A stretch of 64,000 bases of DNA from SZUA-430 sp964483585 (GCA_964483585.1 CAZABH010000001.1:206099-270098), one strand, 5' to 3'. Shown: positions 7,413 to 16,399, numbered from the stretch's first letter. The notes: a model not told the origin generated them from the sequence alone. Numbers and translations: made by a program.

Positions 7413-8117
7413 GTGTCCAGACTGACTTTGCTGATCGCTGGCGTTGCGTTCGCTTTGTTCTCCTCCACTGCCATGGCCCAGCAGGCCACACCATCCGCGC
7501 CGCCCGAAGCCGCACCTGCGGCCCCCGGCGTGAACGCTGCAGGCACGCGCTATGACTGGCAAGGCAACCACAAGAAGGCACAGGCAGCACTCGCAGCTCG
7601 TGACTACAAGACGGCGATCCAGCTCTTCACCGAGATCCTGAATTCCGGACGCCTGCCCAAGCCCTGGCTGGCCACAACGCTTTATCTGCGTGGCAAGGCC
7701 TTCCGGTCTTCCCGCCAGTATCGCGAGGCGGTGGTCGATTACGAGGCCGCGGTCCAGGCGGACCCCAAATTGCACCCCGCCTTCTTCGAACTGGGAGCAA
7801 CATTCCACTCGCAGCAGCTATACGCGAAAGCGGTCGCAGCCTTTGGCCAGGCCATCGCGCTCAAGGCCGACCAGTGGAACTATTACGATGGCCGCTGCAC
7901 GTCGCTTGCCTCCATGAGCCGCTGGGCCGATGCCATCCGCGACTGCGAGGCCGCCGTTCGCCTGAGGCCGGGCAACGCCAACCTGATCGCCTTCCTGGGT
8001 CGCCTCTACGAGGAAAACGGCCAGAAACAGCGTGCAATTGAAATGTACAAGCTGGCTCTTTCCATCAATCCGGGTCAGCCGGATGCGAAGGAAGGCCTGG
8101 CCCAGCTGCAGAAGTAG
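7413..8117 (+). CDS. Secreted tetratricopeptide-repeat protein
   Basis: A 234-residue protein from GTG 7413. It has a Sec signal (LTLLIAGVAFALFSSTAMAQ), then a proline/alanine linker, then TPR units including AALAARDYKTAIQLFTEIL, SSRQYREAVVDYEAAVQADP, YAKAVAAFGQAIALKAD, SRWADAIRDCEAAVRLRPG and QKQRAIEMYKLALSINPGQ. It resembles the preceding gene in layout, so the pair may be an old duplication or function together in the periplasm. It ends 8 bases before the mesaconyl-CoA hydratase start, so the two are probably co-transcribed, though a functional link to that cytoplasmic enzyme is not obvious. Confidence 0.82.
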   Translation: MSRLTLLIAGVAFALFSSTAMAQQATPSAPPEAAPAAPGVNAAGTRYDWQGNHKKAQAALAARDYKTAIQLFTEILNSGRLPKPWLATTLYLRGKAFRSSRQYREAVVDYEAAVQADPKLHPAFFELGATFHSQQLYAKAVAAFGQAIALKADQWNYYDGRCTSLASMSRWADAIRDCEAAVRLRPGNANLIAFLGRLYEENGQKQRAIEMYKLALSINPGQPDAKEGLAQLQK

Positions 8118-8125
8118 CGAGCGCC

Positions 8126-9190
8126 TTGGCTCAGCACACAACAGGCGCCGGGAACGGAAACTTCTTCGAGGATTTCCGTCCCGGACAAGTGATCGCGCAC
8201 AATCCGGCCCGAACCCTGACGGACGCCGACCAGTCCCTTTACACCGGCTTCTTCGGCTCACGCTTTGCGGCGCAGAATTCGACCGAGTACGCCCAATCTC
8301 TGGGCTTCAGGGCTCGACCGCTGGACGACATTCTCGTCTTCCACATCGTCTTCGGAAAGACGGTCCAGGACATCTCGTTGAATGCAATTGCCAACCTCGG
8401 TTACGCGGACTGCCGCTTCCTCGCTCCGGTCTATCCAGGTGACACGATCAGCGCCGTTAGCGAGATTCTGGGCCAGCGCGAGAACCAGAACCGGGAGTCA
8501 GGCATCGTCTACGTCCGCACAAGGGGCTTCAACCAGCGCGGCCAGGATGTGCTGACATATGCGCGATGGGTCATGGTGAAGAAGCGCAGCGCAGACGCCG
8601 GCGTTCCGCCGGCTCTTGTACCGGAACTGCCCAAAGCGGTTGCGCCAGCTGACCTGGTCGTATCGGCAAGGGTGCCTGTCACCGGACGGCTTAAGGATGT
8701 CTCGGGTGGTGATCGCTGGTTCGGCGACTATCGCAAGGGGGACCGCTTCGATCACGCCGACGGCGTGACTGTCGAAGACGCCGAGCACATGATGGCAACC
8801 CGCCTCTACCACAACAATGCCCGCGTCCACTTCAACGCTCATGCCGAGCGCAGCGGTCGGTTTGGCAAGCGCATCGTCTATGGTGGGCACGTGATCTCGA
8901 TCGCCCGCGCGATGAGCTTCAACGGTTTCGAGAATGCCTGGTTCGTGGCCGCCATCAACGCCGGCCGCCACGTGGCACCGTGCTTCGGCGGCGACACCGT
9001 CTATGCGTGGACCGAGGTCCTCGACACGGCAGACCTTCCGGCTGCACCGGGGTGGGGCGCCTTGCGTCTGCGCACCATTGCCACGAAGGACCAGGAATGC
9101 AGCGCCTTTCCAGACAAGGGACCTGATGGCGCGTTCATGCCATCGGTCATCCTTGAACTCGATTACTGGGTTCTGATGGCAAGGGCCTGA
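8126..9190 (+). CDS. mch: Mesaconyl-CoA hydratase (beta-methylmalyl-CoA dehydratase)
   Basis: A 354-residue double-hotdog MaoC-family enzyme that interconverts mesaconyl-CoA and beta-methylmalyl-CoA in the ethylmalonyl-CoA pathway. The N terminus NFFEDFRPGQVIAHNPARTLTDAD and the segments LYTGFFGSRFA, LVFHIVFGKTVQDISLNAIANLGYA and RLYHNNARVHFNAHA match this family, as does the length near 343 residues. The start is TTG 8126, since no ATG precedes the conserved NFFEDF. It lies downstream of a CitE-like lyase/thioesterase gene, the typical partner, and upstream of mmsA, which suggests C5/C3 CoA-ester metabolism. Confidence 0.9.
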   Translation: MAQHTTGAGNGNFFEDFRPGQVIAHNPARTLTDADQSLYTGFFGSRFAAQNSTEYAQSLGFRARPLDDILVFHIVFGKTVQDISLNAIANLGYADCRFLAPVYPGDTISAVSEILGQRENQNRESGIVYVRTRGFNQRGQDVLTYARWVMVKKRSADAGVPPALVPELPKAVAPADLVVSARVPVTGRLKDVSGGDRWFGDYRKGDRFDHADGVTVEDAEHMMATRLYHNNARVHFNAHAERSGRFGKRIVYGGHVISIARAMSFNGFENAWFVAAINAGRHVAPCFGGDTVYAWTEVLDTADLPAAPGWGALRLRTIATKDQECSAFPDKGPDGAFMPSVILELDYWVLMARA

Positions 9191-9313
9191 CGCCGGTCAA
9201 TCCCCGCCCCCGAGATCTGCGCGGAAGAAAGGCAACTTGGAACGCCGACCTCCCCGGTGCTAAACACGCGCCCAGAAAACACGCGCAATACGATCCGCAG
9301 AGGGAAGAAGGCC

Positions 9314-10816
9314 ATGGCTCGGGAACTCACGCATTTTATCGCTGGCAGGCACGTAAAGGGCACGTCAGGCCGCTTTGGCGATGTCTTCAATCCGGCCACC
9401 GGCGAAGTCCAGGCGCGCACGCCCCTGGCAACCACAGCCGAACTGCGCGCAGCCGTTGAGGCCGCGTCCAAGGCTTTCCCGGAATGGTCTGCCCAGAACC
9501 CGCAGAAGCGCGCCCGCGTCATGTTCAACTTCAAGGCGCTCGTCGAAAAGAATATGGACGAACTCGCCCACATGCTCTCCGCCGAGCATGGCAAGGTCAT
9601 CGCCGACTCCAAGGGTGACATCCAGCGCGGCCTCGAAGTGATCGAATTCGCCTGCGGTATCCCGCACCTCATGAAGGGCGAGTATACCGAGAACGCCGGC
9701 ACCGGCATCGACGTCTACTCCATGCGCCAGCCTTTGGGTGTGGTCGCCGGCATCACGCCCTTCAACTTCCCGGCCATGATCCCGATGTGGATGTTCGGCG
9801 TCGCCATCGCCTGCGGCAACACCTTCGTCTGCAAGCCGAGCGAGAAGGACCCAAGCGTCCCGCTGCGCCTCGCCGAACTCTTCCTCGAGGCCGGCGGCCC
9901 CCCGGGCGTGCTCAACGTCGTGAACGGTGACAAGGAAGCTGTTGATGCCATCCTGCGCGATCCCGACATTAAGGCGATCAGCTTCGTCGGCTCGACCGCT
10001 ATCGCCGAGTACGTCTACGCAAACGGCACGGCGAACGGCAAGCGCGTCCAGGCCATGGGTGGTGCCAAGAACCACGCGATCATCATGCCCGACGCCGACC
10101 TCGACCAGGTCGTCGATGACCTGATCGGCGCAGGCTACGGCTCGGCCGGTGAACGCTGCATGGCGATTTCCGTCGCCGTTCCAGTGACCGAAAAGCTCGG
10201 TGACGAACTCATCCGCCGCCTGAAGCCCCGCGTCGAGGCCCTCAAGGTATCGACGCCCACCGACCCGGCCGCCAACTACGGCCCCCTCGTCACGCGCGAG
10301 CACCGCGAGAAGGTCAAGGGCTACATCGACATGGGCGTGAAGGAAGGCGCCGAGCTTGTCGTCGACGGCCGCAATTTCCGTATGCAGGGTTATGAGAACG
10401 GCTTCTTCCTCGGGGGCTCCCTGTTCGACCGCGTCACGCCGGCGATGCGCACCTACCAGGAAGAGATCTTCGGCCCCGTTCTCCAGGTCGTCCGCGCCAA
10501 GGACTTCGAGGAAGCAGCCCTCCTGCCAAGCAAGCACCAGTACGGCAACGGCGTTGCCATCTTCACCCGCGACGGCGACGCCGCGCGCGAGTTCGCAGCC
10601 AAGGTCCAGGTCGGCATGGTCGGCATCAACGTGCCCATCCCGGTGCCGCTGGCCTATCACACCTTTGGCGGCTGGAAGCGTTCGGCCTTCGGCGACGTCA
10701 ACCAGCATGGTCCGGAAGGCGTACGCTTCTTCACCAAGATCAAGACGGTGACCGCACGCTGGCCCAAGGGGGGCGTTCGCGAAGGCGCAAGCTTTGTCAT
10801 CCCGACCATGAAATAG
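9314..10816 (+). CDS. mmsA: CoA-acylating methylmalonate-semialdehyde dehydrogenase
   Basis: A 500-residue aldehyde dehydrogenase that converts methylmalonate semialdehyde to propionyl-CoA, or malonate semialdehyde to acetyl-CoA, using NAD and CoA. ATG 9314 follows AGGGAAGAAGG and gives the conserved ELTHFIAGRHVKGTSGR. Family marks are QPLGVVAGITPFNFPAMIPMWMF, the VGSTAIAEYVY nucleotide loop, AMGGAKNHAIIMPDAD, the catalytic cysteine in GSAGERCMAIS, and the end segment GGWKRSAFGD. It joins valine, inositol or beta-alanine breakdown to propionyl-CoA, consistent with the neighbouring CoA-ester genes. Confidence 0.94.
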   Translation: MARELTHFIAGRHVKGTSGRFGDVFNPATGEVQARTPLATTAELRAAVEAASKAFPEWSAQNPQKRARVMFNFKALVEKNMDELAHMLSAEHGKVIADSKGDIQRGLEVIEFACGIPHLMKGEYTENAGTGIDVYSMRQPLGVVAGITPFNFPAMIPMWMFGVAIACGNTFVCKPSEKDPSVPLRLAELFLEAGGPPGVLNVVNGDKEAVDAILRDPDIKAISFVGSTAIAEYVYANGTANGKRVQAMGGAKNHAIIMPDADLDQVVDDLIGAGYGSAGERCMAISVAVPVTEKLGDELIRRLKPRVEALKVSTPTDPAANYGPLVTREHREKVKGYIDMGVKEGAELVVDGRNFRMQGYENGFFLGGSLFDRVTPAMRTYQEEIFGPVLQVVRAKDFEEAALLPSKHQYGNGVAIFTRDGDAAREFAAKVQVGMVGINVPIPVPLAYHTFGGWKRSAFGDVNQHGPEGVRFFTKIKTVTARWPKGGVREGASFVIPTMK

Positions 10817-10856
10817 CACAGGGCGCACGTCAGCGCCTGCGGATGTTGTCGCGCCC

Positions 10857-11954
10857 ATGAACCCGGTCGAACGTTACGCGCAACGTGTTGCGAATGGCAG
10901 CCTGTCGGGCGATCCTGCGCAGGCACGCGTGGTCGAGGCGCTTTCGACACTTGCCACCGCGCTCGACACGTGGGCTGCAGGGCGCAACAGGTCGCTGTTC
11001 CCGTTTCGAAAGACAGCCCCGCCGCCGAGGGGTCTGTACATTCACGGGCCCGTTGGCCGCGGTAAGTCGATGCTGATGGACCTGTTCCACGACTCAGTTC
11101 GCATCGAACCGCGCCGGCGCATCCACTTTCACGACTTCATGGCTGAAGTGCACAAGGCCGTGAAGCGCCTGCGCGATGCGGAACCAGGTGACCCGATCCC
11201 CAAGGTGGCTGACGAGATCAGCCGAGGGGCGAGGCTTCTTTGCTTCGACGAGTTCCAGGTCTCCGACATAGCCGACGCGATGATCCTGGCGCGTCTGTTC
11301 GGTGAGCTCTTCGAGCGGAATGTCGTCGTTGTCGCAACGTCCAACAGGATTCCATCTGACCTTTACGAGAATGGCATAAATCGCCAGCTTTTTCTGCCGG
11401 CAATCGCATTGATCGAAAGCCGCATGGATGTGATGCATCTCGACGGACCCATCGATTACAGGCTTGCAAGGCTCGAGCGCAGCCCCGTCTGGTTCCACCC
11501 GTTATCCAGCGATGCTGCCCGTGCGCTCGACAATCTTTGGCTCGATCTGACCGGCGTGCACGAGGGCCAGCCCGACACGGTCGATGTGATGGGAAGGAAA
11601 CTGGAGATCCCGGAGCAGGCCCGCGGCGTTGCAAGGTTCACCTTCGACACCCTCTGCCGCGCTGCATTGGGTCCGCAGGATTATCTGGCGATCGCCGACC
11701 GCTACCACGCGCTCGTGCTGAGCGGTGTCCCGCGCCTGAAGCCCGAGCATCGCAACGAGGCCAAGCGCTTCGTAACCCTGATCGACGCACTCTACGAGCG
11801 CGCAGTGAAATTGGTGGCGTCGGCAGAAGCCGCACCGGCCGACCTATACCCGTCGGGAGATGGTGCCTTCGAGTTCCAGCGCACCGTCTCACGCCTTATG
11901 GAAATGCAGTCAGCCGACTATCTTGCGCGCAAGCACAAGCCCAATCGGACGTGA
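10857..11954 (+). CDS. zapE: AFG1-family ATPase, cell-division protein ZapE
   Basis: A 365-residue single-AAA ATPase. It has Walker A in GPVGRGKSMLMDLF, Walker B in LLCFDEFQVSDIADAMIL, and a sensor-1-like VVVATSNRIPSDLYENGINRQLFLP, which is the AFG1/ZapE signature. In Escherichia coli ZapE binds FtsZ and is needed for division under stress; in mitochondria the relative AFG1 handles inner-membrane proteins. The gene is the usual upstream neighbour of mdh in alphaproteobacteria, here separated from it by one minus-strand gene. Its stop is 12 bases from that of the convergent lipoprotein gene. Confidence 0.93.
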   Translation: MNPVERYAQRVANGSLSGDPAQARVVEALSTLATALDTWAAGRNRSLFPFRKTAPPPRGLYIHGPVGRGKSMLMDLFHDSVRIEPRRRIHFHDFMAEVHKAVKRLRDAEPGDPIPKVADEISRGARLLCFDEFQVSDIADAMILARLFGELFERNVVVVATSNRIPSDLYENGINRQLFLPAIALIESRMDVMHLDGPIDYRLARLERSPVWFHPLSSDAARALDNLWLDLTGVHEGQPDTVDVMGRKLEIPEQARGVARFTFDTLCRAALGPQDYLAIADRYHALVLSGVPRLKPEHRNEAKRFVTLIDALYERAVKLVASAEAAPADLYPSGDGAFEFQRTVSRLMEMQSADYLARKHKPNRT

Positions 11955-11984
11955 TGCAGAGGCCTTTAGGGCTGCGGCATCACG
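11950..11984. terminator. Possible bidirectional hairpin between convergent genes
   Basis: Arms CGTGATGC (11950-11957) and GCATCACG (11977-11984) are perfectly complementary and span the convergent stops of zapE and the lipoprotein gene. There is no strong U-tract on either strand, so factor-independent termination is only a guess. Confidence 0.35.
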
Positions 11985-13210
11985 ATCAAGGGGGCAGGGC
12001 CATTGGTGGCAACAGCCTCGCCACTGGCAGCAGGAGCTGCCGCCGTAACGGGGTCTGCCAGCGGCAGCGGCGCGGGCACATCAGCCGGCTCACTCACGGG
12101 CGGCTGATAGGCCTCATCCTCCGGCGCAATGACTGGCGCAGGCGGCGGGGCCTTGGCCTTGACGGGTTTCGGCGCGACAGGCGTCACCTCCGCCTGCAGC
12201 GTTTCGACCGGATAAGCCTCGACGGGCACAGCCTTGGCTTTGGCCTTCGGGGCCACGAGCGGTGCAGCCTCTACCGCAGATTCCTCGAACATATCGGCCG
12301 CATTCGGCAGCGTCGCTACCAGGCTCTGGGTCGACACGGGCTCCGGCACAGCCTCGATGGCATCCGCCTCGGCAGCCTCTCGCGTCGTGTCATTGAACGC
12401 GACTTGCGACACGATCGGCAGGATCTTCATGACAATCACGGGCTCGCCATTGACAAGCTTGGACGCCACCGGCTTTGAGCTTGACGCTGGCGCGATGAAG
12501 GGGCCACCCGAACCCGTCGCCTGCGCGATCTTCATCGTGATGGTAAGGGATTTCTCGTCGATCACCGGCGGTTCGTCAGAGGCGGCCTGAACATGCCGTA
12601 CCGCGGTCGACCTGTCGCCATCCGTTGGGTTGCTGAAGTCGCGCGGCCCGGTTGCAGTAAGGCTCGCGGGCTCCTCGTCGCCGACTTCTGCGGAGCTGGT
12701 GGCCGGAAGAAATGTGAGCGAGTCTTTCGACAGCTGCCCACTGGCCAGCGCGGCAACATCGATATGCAGCCCGCGATCGGCGCGGGCAATCTGCCTCTCC
12801 GCGTCTTCCAGCTGCTTCTGCTGCTTGATCTGCGCCCAGATGATGTCGGTGTTGTTCTCATTCTCTCCGGCACCAACGCTCGCCGGCATGTATTTCGGTG
12901 CGGCGTAGATGATGGTCCCGTCGGCTTCCACGCGCTCGACAAAGATCCCGCGGAAGTCGTCCCGGGTCGCGCTGGACCCTGCCTCCTCGCACACATCCCT
13001 GTCATCGCGGGCCAGGCCTTCGGAGAACCGGCACGACTTGCCGGTCACCAGCGAGGCCGCGTGCTCTCCCAGATCGGCACCGGTAAAGATCGTCGAAGCA
13101 AACCCTGCAAACGAACTGATGGATCCAATTGAAACACCAGCAATGGTGCCGGCGCAGCCACTCAAGACGGTCGTTGACGCAAGAATCGCAGCGAGCGCGG
13201 TCGAACGCAT
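11966..13210 (-). CDS. Putative lipoprotein with long proline/alanine-rich tail
   Basis: A 414-residue protein from ATG 13210; upstream in-frame starts give an implausible N terminus. MRSTALAAILASTTVLSGC is a lipoprotein signal with the lipobox LSGC, so the mature protein is probably membrane-anchored. A glycine-rich stretch (TIAGVSIGSISSFAGFAS) follows. Residues to about 130 form a compact domain with two cysteines, and a charged segment (QIKQQKQLEDAERQIARAD) suggests a short coiled coil. From about residue 180 the sequence is low complexity, rich in proline, alanine, valine and lysine, as if spanning the periplasm. I recognise no family. It is divergent from mdh. Confidence 0.75.
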   Translation of the reverse strand: MRSTALAAILASTTVLSGCAGTIAGVSIGSISSFAGFASTIFTGADLGEHAASLVTGKSCRFSEGLARDDRDVCEEAGSSATRDDFRGIFVERVEADGTIIYAAPKYMPASVGAGENENNTDIIWAQIKQQKQLEDAERQIARADRGLHIDVAALASGQLSKDSLTFLPATSSAEVGDEEPASLTATGPRDFSNPTDGDRSTAVRHVQAASDEPPVIDEKSLTITMKIAQATGSGGPFIAPASSSKPVASKLVNGEPVIVMKILPIVSQVAFNDTTREAAEADAIEAVPEPVSTQSLVATLPNAADMFEESAVEAAPLVAPKAKAKAVPVEAYPVETLQAEVTPVAPKPVKAKAPPPAPVIAPEDEAYQPPVSEPADVPAPLPLADPVTAAAPAASGEAVATNGPAPLIVMPQP

Positions 13211-13306
13211 GACAAAACTCCACTTTTTACCATCGCGGCCGGAAAAGGGGGGGGGATCGGCCGGGACACCAGACAGGCTGTAGAGGCACTGCAACTTTGA
13301 TGCCGC

Positions 13307-13335
13307 AGCATACTGTAAAAAAAAGGTGTACGCAA
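13307..13335 (-). promoter_or_regulatory. Putative promoter of the lipoprotein gene
   Basis: Read on the minus strand, TTGCGT (13330-13335) and TATGCT (13307-13312) are 17 bases apart, with a run of eight T in the spacer, about 100 bases before the lipoprotein start. In the rest of the 292-base divergent spacer there is a TTGACA at 13344-13349 pointing to mdh, but no matching -10. Confidence 0.4.
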
Positions 13336-13502
13336 TAATTCGGTTGACAGTGGAATTTCCTGCACACGCACACGCGGCGCTTGTGCGTTTCCTCGCGATT
13401 CGATACCAGCCTTCCGGTTCTTCATTAACTGCGATACGGGATATGACACGCCGGGCGTGGTGATCCGTATCGGCACAACTTCAGGAAGTAGAAAGACCCA
13501 AA

Positions 13503-14465
13503 ATGGCTCGCAAAAAAATTGCTCTCATCGGCGGCGGACAGATCGGCGGCACGCTCGCGCATCTCGTCGGATTGAAGGAACTTGGGGATGTCGTCCTTTT
13601 TGACATCGTTGAAGGCCTGCCCCAGGGCAAGTCGCTCGACATCGCGCAGTCTGCACCCGTGGATGGTTTCGACGCGAACTACCGCGGCACGCAATCCTAC
13701 GCCGACATTGCAGGCGCCGACGTGGTCATCGTGACGGCGGGCGTACCCCGCAAGCCGGGCATGAGCCGTGACGATCTCCTCAACATCAATCTGGGCGTGA
13801 TGCGCGCGGTGGGCGAGGGGCTGAAGCAGTATGCAAAAGATGCCTTCGTCATCTGCATTACCAACCCGCTCGATGCGATGGTCTGGGCCCTGCGCGAATT
13901 CTCCGGTCTCCCGCACAACAAGGTGGTTGGTATGGCTGGCGTCCTTGATAGCGCCCGCTTCCGTCATTTCCTCGCAGATGAATTCAAGGTCTCGGTTGAA
14001 GATGTGACGGCCTTCGTTCTCGGTGGGCACGGTGACACAATGGTCCCGCTGACGCGCTTCTCGACCGTGGCAGGCATTCCGCTGCCCGAACTCGTGAAGA
14101 TGGGTTGGATCAAGCAGGAGCGGCTCGACCAAATCGTCCAACGCACCCGCGACGGTGGCGCCGAGATCGTCGGCCTTCTCAAGACAGGCTCTGCCTTCTA
14201 TGCGCCCGCCACATCGGCGATCGCCATGGCTGAGAGTTACCTGAAGGACAAGAAGCGCATCCTTCCCTGCGCGGCCCATTGCACCGGTGAGTTCGGTCTG
14301 AAGGATCTCTATGTCGGCGTGCCGTGCGTGATTGGCGCAGGGGGTGTCGAGAAGGTGATCTCCCTCAACTTGCTGCCGGACGAGCAGGCAATGCTGACCA
14401 AGTCTGTTGATGCGGTGCGTGGCCTCATCGAGGCCTGCAAGAAGCTTGAGCCAAAACTCGCATAA
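13503..14465 (+). CDS. mdh: Malate dehydrogenase
   Basis: A 320-residue NAD-dependent enzyme of the LDH-like malate dehydrogenase group, which oxidises malate to oxaloacetate in the TCA cycle. It starts MARKKIALIGGGQIGGTLAHL (Rossmann glycine motif); substrate arginines are in GVPRKPGMSRDDLL, the NPLDAMVW segment is conserved, and the catalytic histidine is in VLGGHGDTMVPL. RBS GGAAGTAG lies before ATG 13503. It begins the region leading to sucCDAB, a common alphaproteobacterial order. Confidence 0.97.
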   Translation: MARKKIALIGGGQIGGTLAHLVGLKELGDVVLFDIVEGLPQGKSLDIAQSAPVDGFDANYRGTQSYADIAGADVVIVTAGVPRKPGMSRDDLLNINLGVMRAVGEGLKQYAKDAFVICITNPLDAMVWALREFSGLPHNKVVGMAGVLDSARFRHFLADEFKVSVEDVTAFVLGGHGDTMVPLTRFSTVAGIPLPELVKMGWIKQERLDQIVQRTRDGGAEIVGLLKTGSAFYAPATSAIAMAESYLKDKKRILPCAAHCTGEFGLKDLYVGVPCVIGAGGVEKVISLNLLPDEQAMLTKSVDAVRGLIEACKKLEPKLA

Positions 14466-14472
14466 AGTGAAC

Positions 14473-14510
14473 GATGCCCGGGGTGCAGCTTGCGGGCTGC
14501 GCCCCGCATC
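14473..14510 (+). terminator. Strong hairpin after mdh, no U-tract
   Basis: Complementary arms GATGC (14473-14477)/GCATC (14506-14510), GGGG (14480-14483)/CCCC (14502-14505) and GCAGC (14485-14489)/GCTGC (14496-14500) form one long stem. No U-tract follows, so it may stabilise mdh mRNA or attenuate read-through rather than stop it. Confidence 0.4.
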
Positions 14511-14542
14511 AACAAGACCGTGCCCCTGTTCGGAGTGAGGCC

Positions 14543-15742
14543 ATGCAGCTAGCCCTGTCGTCGTCGGATATCGCCTTCAGGGACGAGGTCAGACGTTTCC
14601 TCGACGAGCACCTGACACCCGAACTGCGAGAGGCCGGTCGCAAGACAGGCGGCGTCTTCACTGACCCGCCCGCAACCAGCAAGTGGCACAAGGCGCTTTT
14701 CGAAAAAGGTTGGATCGCGCCCGCTTGGCCCAGGGAATATGGCGGCCCGGGGTGGACCGAAATGCAGCGCTACATCTTCGCCTCCGAGTGCGCGTCTGCC
14801 CACGCGCCCCTGCTCGCACCCTTTGGAACGACAATGTGCGGCCCCGTTCTGATGAAATACGGCACACCCGCGCAGAAGGCCTTCTATTTGCCACGTATCC
14901 TTTCGGGAGAGGACTACTGGTGCCAGGGCTATTCCGAGCCAGGTTCGGGTTCCGACCTCGCCTCGCTTCAGATGAAGGCCGAGCGTGACGGCGACCACTA
15001 TGTGCTGAACGGCACCAAGATATGGACGACCCACGCGCATTTTGCCAACCGCATGTTCTGCCTCGTGCGGACATCGAACGCCGGCAAGCCCCAAGAGGGC
15101 ATCACTTTCCTCCTGCTCGAGACGAAGACGCCCGGCTTCACAGTGCGTCCGATCATCACGATCGCCGGCGACCACGAGGTCAATCAGTGTTTCTTCGACA
15201 ATGTCCGCGTGCCCGTTGAAAATCGTGTCGGCGAAGAAGGCCAGGGCTGGACGATCGCCAAATTTCTGCTGGAGTTCGAGCGCGGTGCCGTCTTTGCCGC
15301 CGGACTCAAGGCGAAACTCGCAGCTGTGCGCCGCGCTTCTATGCTCGAGACATCAAATGGTACCGCGCTCGCGGAAGATCTTGCGTTCATGCAAAGGCTG
15401 GCCGCCGTCGAGATCGAGCTCGAGAGCCTGATGATGACCGAGCACCGCGTCATGTCGCGTCTCTCTCAGGGCCAGAACCCGGGGGCGGCCTCCTCGATGA
15501 TCAAGGCGCACGGATCCGAGCTGAGCCAGCGCATCACCGAGTTGGGCATCGAGGCCCTCGCTGTCCGCATCGCCGCCCTCGAACCCGAGGCACGCAAGCA
15601 GGGATCGAACCTGGACCCCGTCACGCCGGAACACGGACTTGTATTCATGCCGCAATACTTGAATACGCGCGCGGCGACCATTTACGGCGGCTCCTCCGAG
15701 GTCCAGCGCAACATCATGGCCAAGCTCGTCCTGGGCATGTGA
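14543..15742 (+). CDS. Acyl-CoA dehydrogenase
   Basis: A 399-residue FAD enzyme that introduces a 2,3 double bond into acyl-CoA. ATG 14543 follows GGAGTGAGG. Domains run in the usual order: N-terminal helical (MQLALSSSDIAFRDEVRRFLDEHL), middle beta (YWCQGYSEPGSGSDLASL, GTKIWTTHAHFANRMFCL) and C-terminal helical ending AATIYGGSSEVQRNIMAKLVLGM. The Q-G-Y/F-S-E-P-x-S-G-S-D motif marks FAD and substrate binding. Which acyl chain it uses cannot be told from sequence. It lies between mdh and sucC, suggesting use of acyl-CoAs that feed the TCA cycle. Confidence 0.9.
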   Translation: MQLALSSSDIAFRDEVRRFLDEHLTPELREAGRKTGGVFTDPPATSKWHKALFEKGWIAPAWPREYGGPGWTEMQRYIFASECASAHAPLLAPFGTTMCGPVLMKYGTPAQKAFYLPRILSGEDYWCQGYSEPGSGSDLASLQMKAERDGDHYVLNGTKIWTTHAHFANRMFCLVRTSNAGKPQEGITFLLLETKTPGFTVRPIITIAGDHEVNQCFFDNVRVPVENRVGEEGQGWTIAKFLLEFERGAVFAAGLKAKLAAVRRASMLETSNGTALAEDLAFMQRLAAVEIELESLMMTEHRVMSRLSQGQNPGAASSMIKAHGSELSQRITELGIEALAVRIAALEPEARKQGSNLDPVTPEHGLVFMPQYLNTRAATIYGGSSEVQRNIMAKLVLGM

Positions 15743-15964
15743 TGCGCCGACGGCGCGGGCAAAGGCCTCGTTGATAGAGATGCGATGCATAAATGTGTCG
15801 CTTGCCGGAATTCACGAGCGACCCAAACGTGCGTGCATGAAAATCCGCCGCACGAACGGGCATGCCCACCAGCCGCTCACATTCGGTCCAGATTGCGGTC
15901 TCGTTTTCGCCACATTGCGGGCGCGCCATGAGCCCGTGACTGAAACACGAGGGAGAACCCTGAA

Positions 15965-16339
15965 ATGACGTGGCTCTTGTTCCTTGCCTATCTCGGCTAC
16001 ACCGCTTGGCAGAAATACTTCTCGGCCGGCCAGGCCGCTGACCAGTCCTACGTGTTGAACGCCGCCATCGTGCTTTCGATTACGATGGTGGTTCCGTTCT
16101 TCATTTCCTGGCTGTTCACCCGCGCAACCCTGCTGACCGGACGAACCCCGGCCATTATTCTGGGCTTCGTCTTCTCGATTTCGCTTTCGGTCGCTGGCTA
16201 TTGGGTGCTTTGGAAGTTCTTCAGCGGCATTTCCGACATTCGCTTGCCGGTCGAGCAAGCCCTCCAGCTCGGCCTTCTGCCAGGGTTGATCATGGGGTTG
16301 ATCCTTGCGATTGGCAGTTTCCTGACCCGCCGCGCCTGA
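15965..16339 (+). CDS. Small multi-spanning membrane protein of unknown family
   Basis: A 124-residue hydrophobic protein from ATG 15965 with GAGGGAGAA as ribosome binding site. About three or four membrane segments can be seen: residues 1-15, LNAAIVLSITMVVPFFISWLF cut by charges, AIILGFVFSISLSVAGYWVLW and LGLLPGLIMGLILAIGSFL. There is no conserved motif I recognise. The 222 bases before it (15743-15964) hold no gene or RNA that I can identify. It is followed by a terminator hairpin, so it is probably its own short transcript. Confidence 0.7.
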   Translation: MTWLLFLAYLGYTAWQKYFSAGQAADQSYVLNAAIVLSITMVVPFFISWLFTRATLLTGRTPAIILGFVFSISLSVAGYWVLWKFFSGISDIRLPVEQALQLGLLPGLIMGLILAIGSFLTRRA

Positions 16340-16370
16340 CGACGATCGGGGCCGCGAGGCAAGACCTGCA

Positions 16371-16399
16371 AAGGGGAGCGCAAGCCTGCTCCCCTTTTT
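16371..16399 (+). terminator. Rho-independent terminator
   Basis: Perfect 9-bp stem AAGGGGAGC (16371-16379) / GCTCCCCTT (16388-16396) with an 8-base loop, running into TTTTT. It ends the small membrane-protein transcript. Confidence 0.8.

Noticed and set aside
9365..10858. 497-residue open frame on the minus strand across mmsA
   Set aside because: It lies antisense to a complete, well-conserved enzyme. Open antisense frames are common in GC-rich genes because of codon bias; the protein has no recognisable motif.
13344..13349. TTGACA as the -35 of mdh
   Set aside because: No TA-rich -10 is found 15-19 bases downstream.
15743..15964. Possible structured RNA or tRNA in the gap after the acyl-CoA dehydrogenase
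   Set aside because: No cloverleaf, riboswitch core or strong hairpin could be found by eye.
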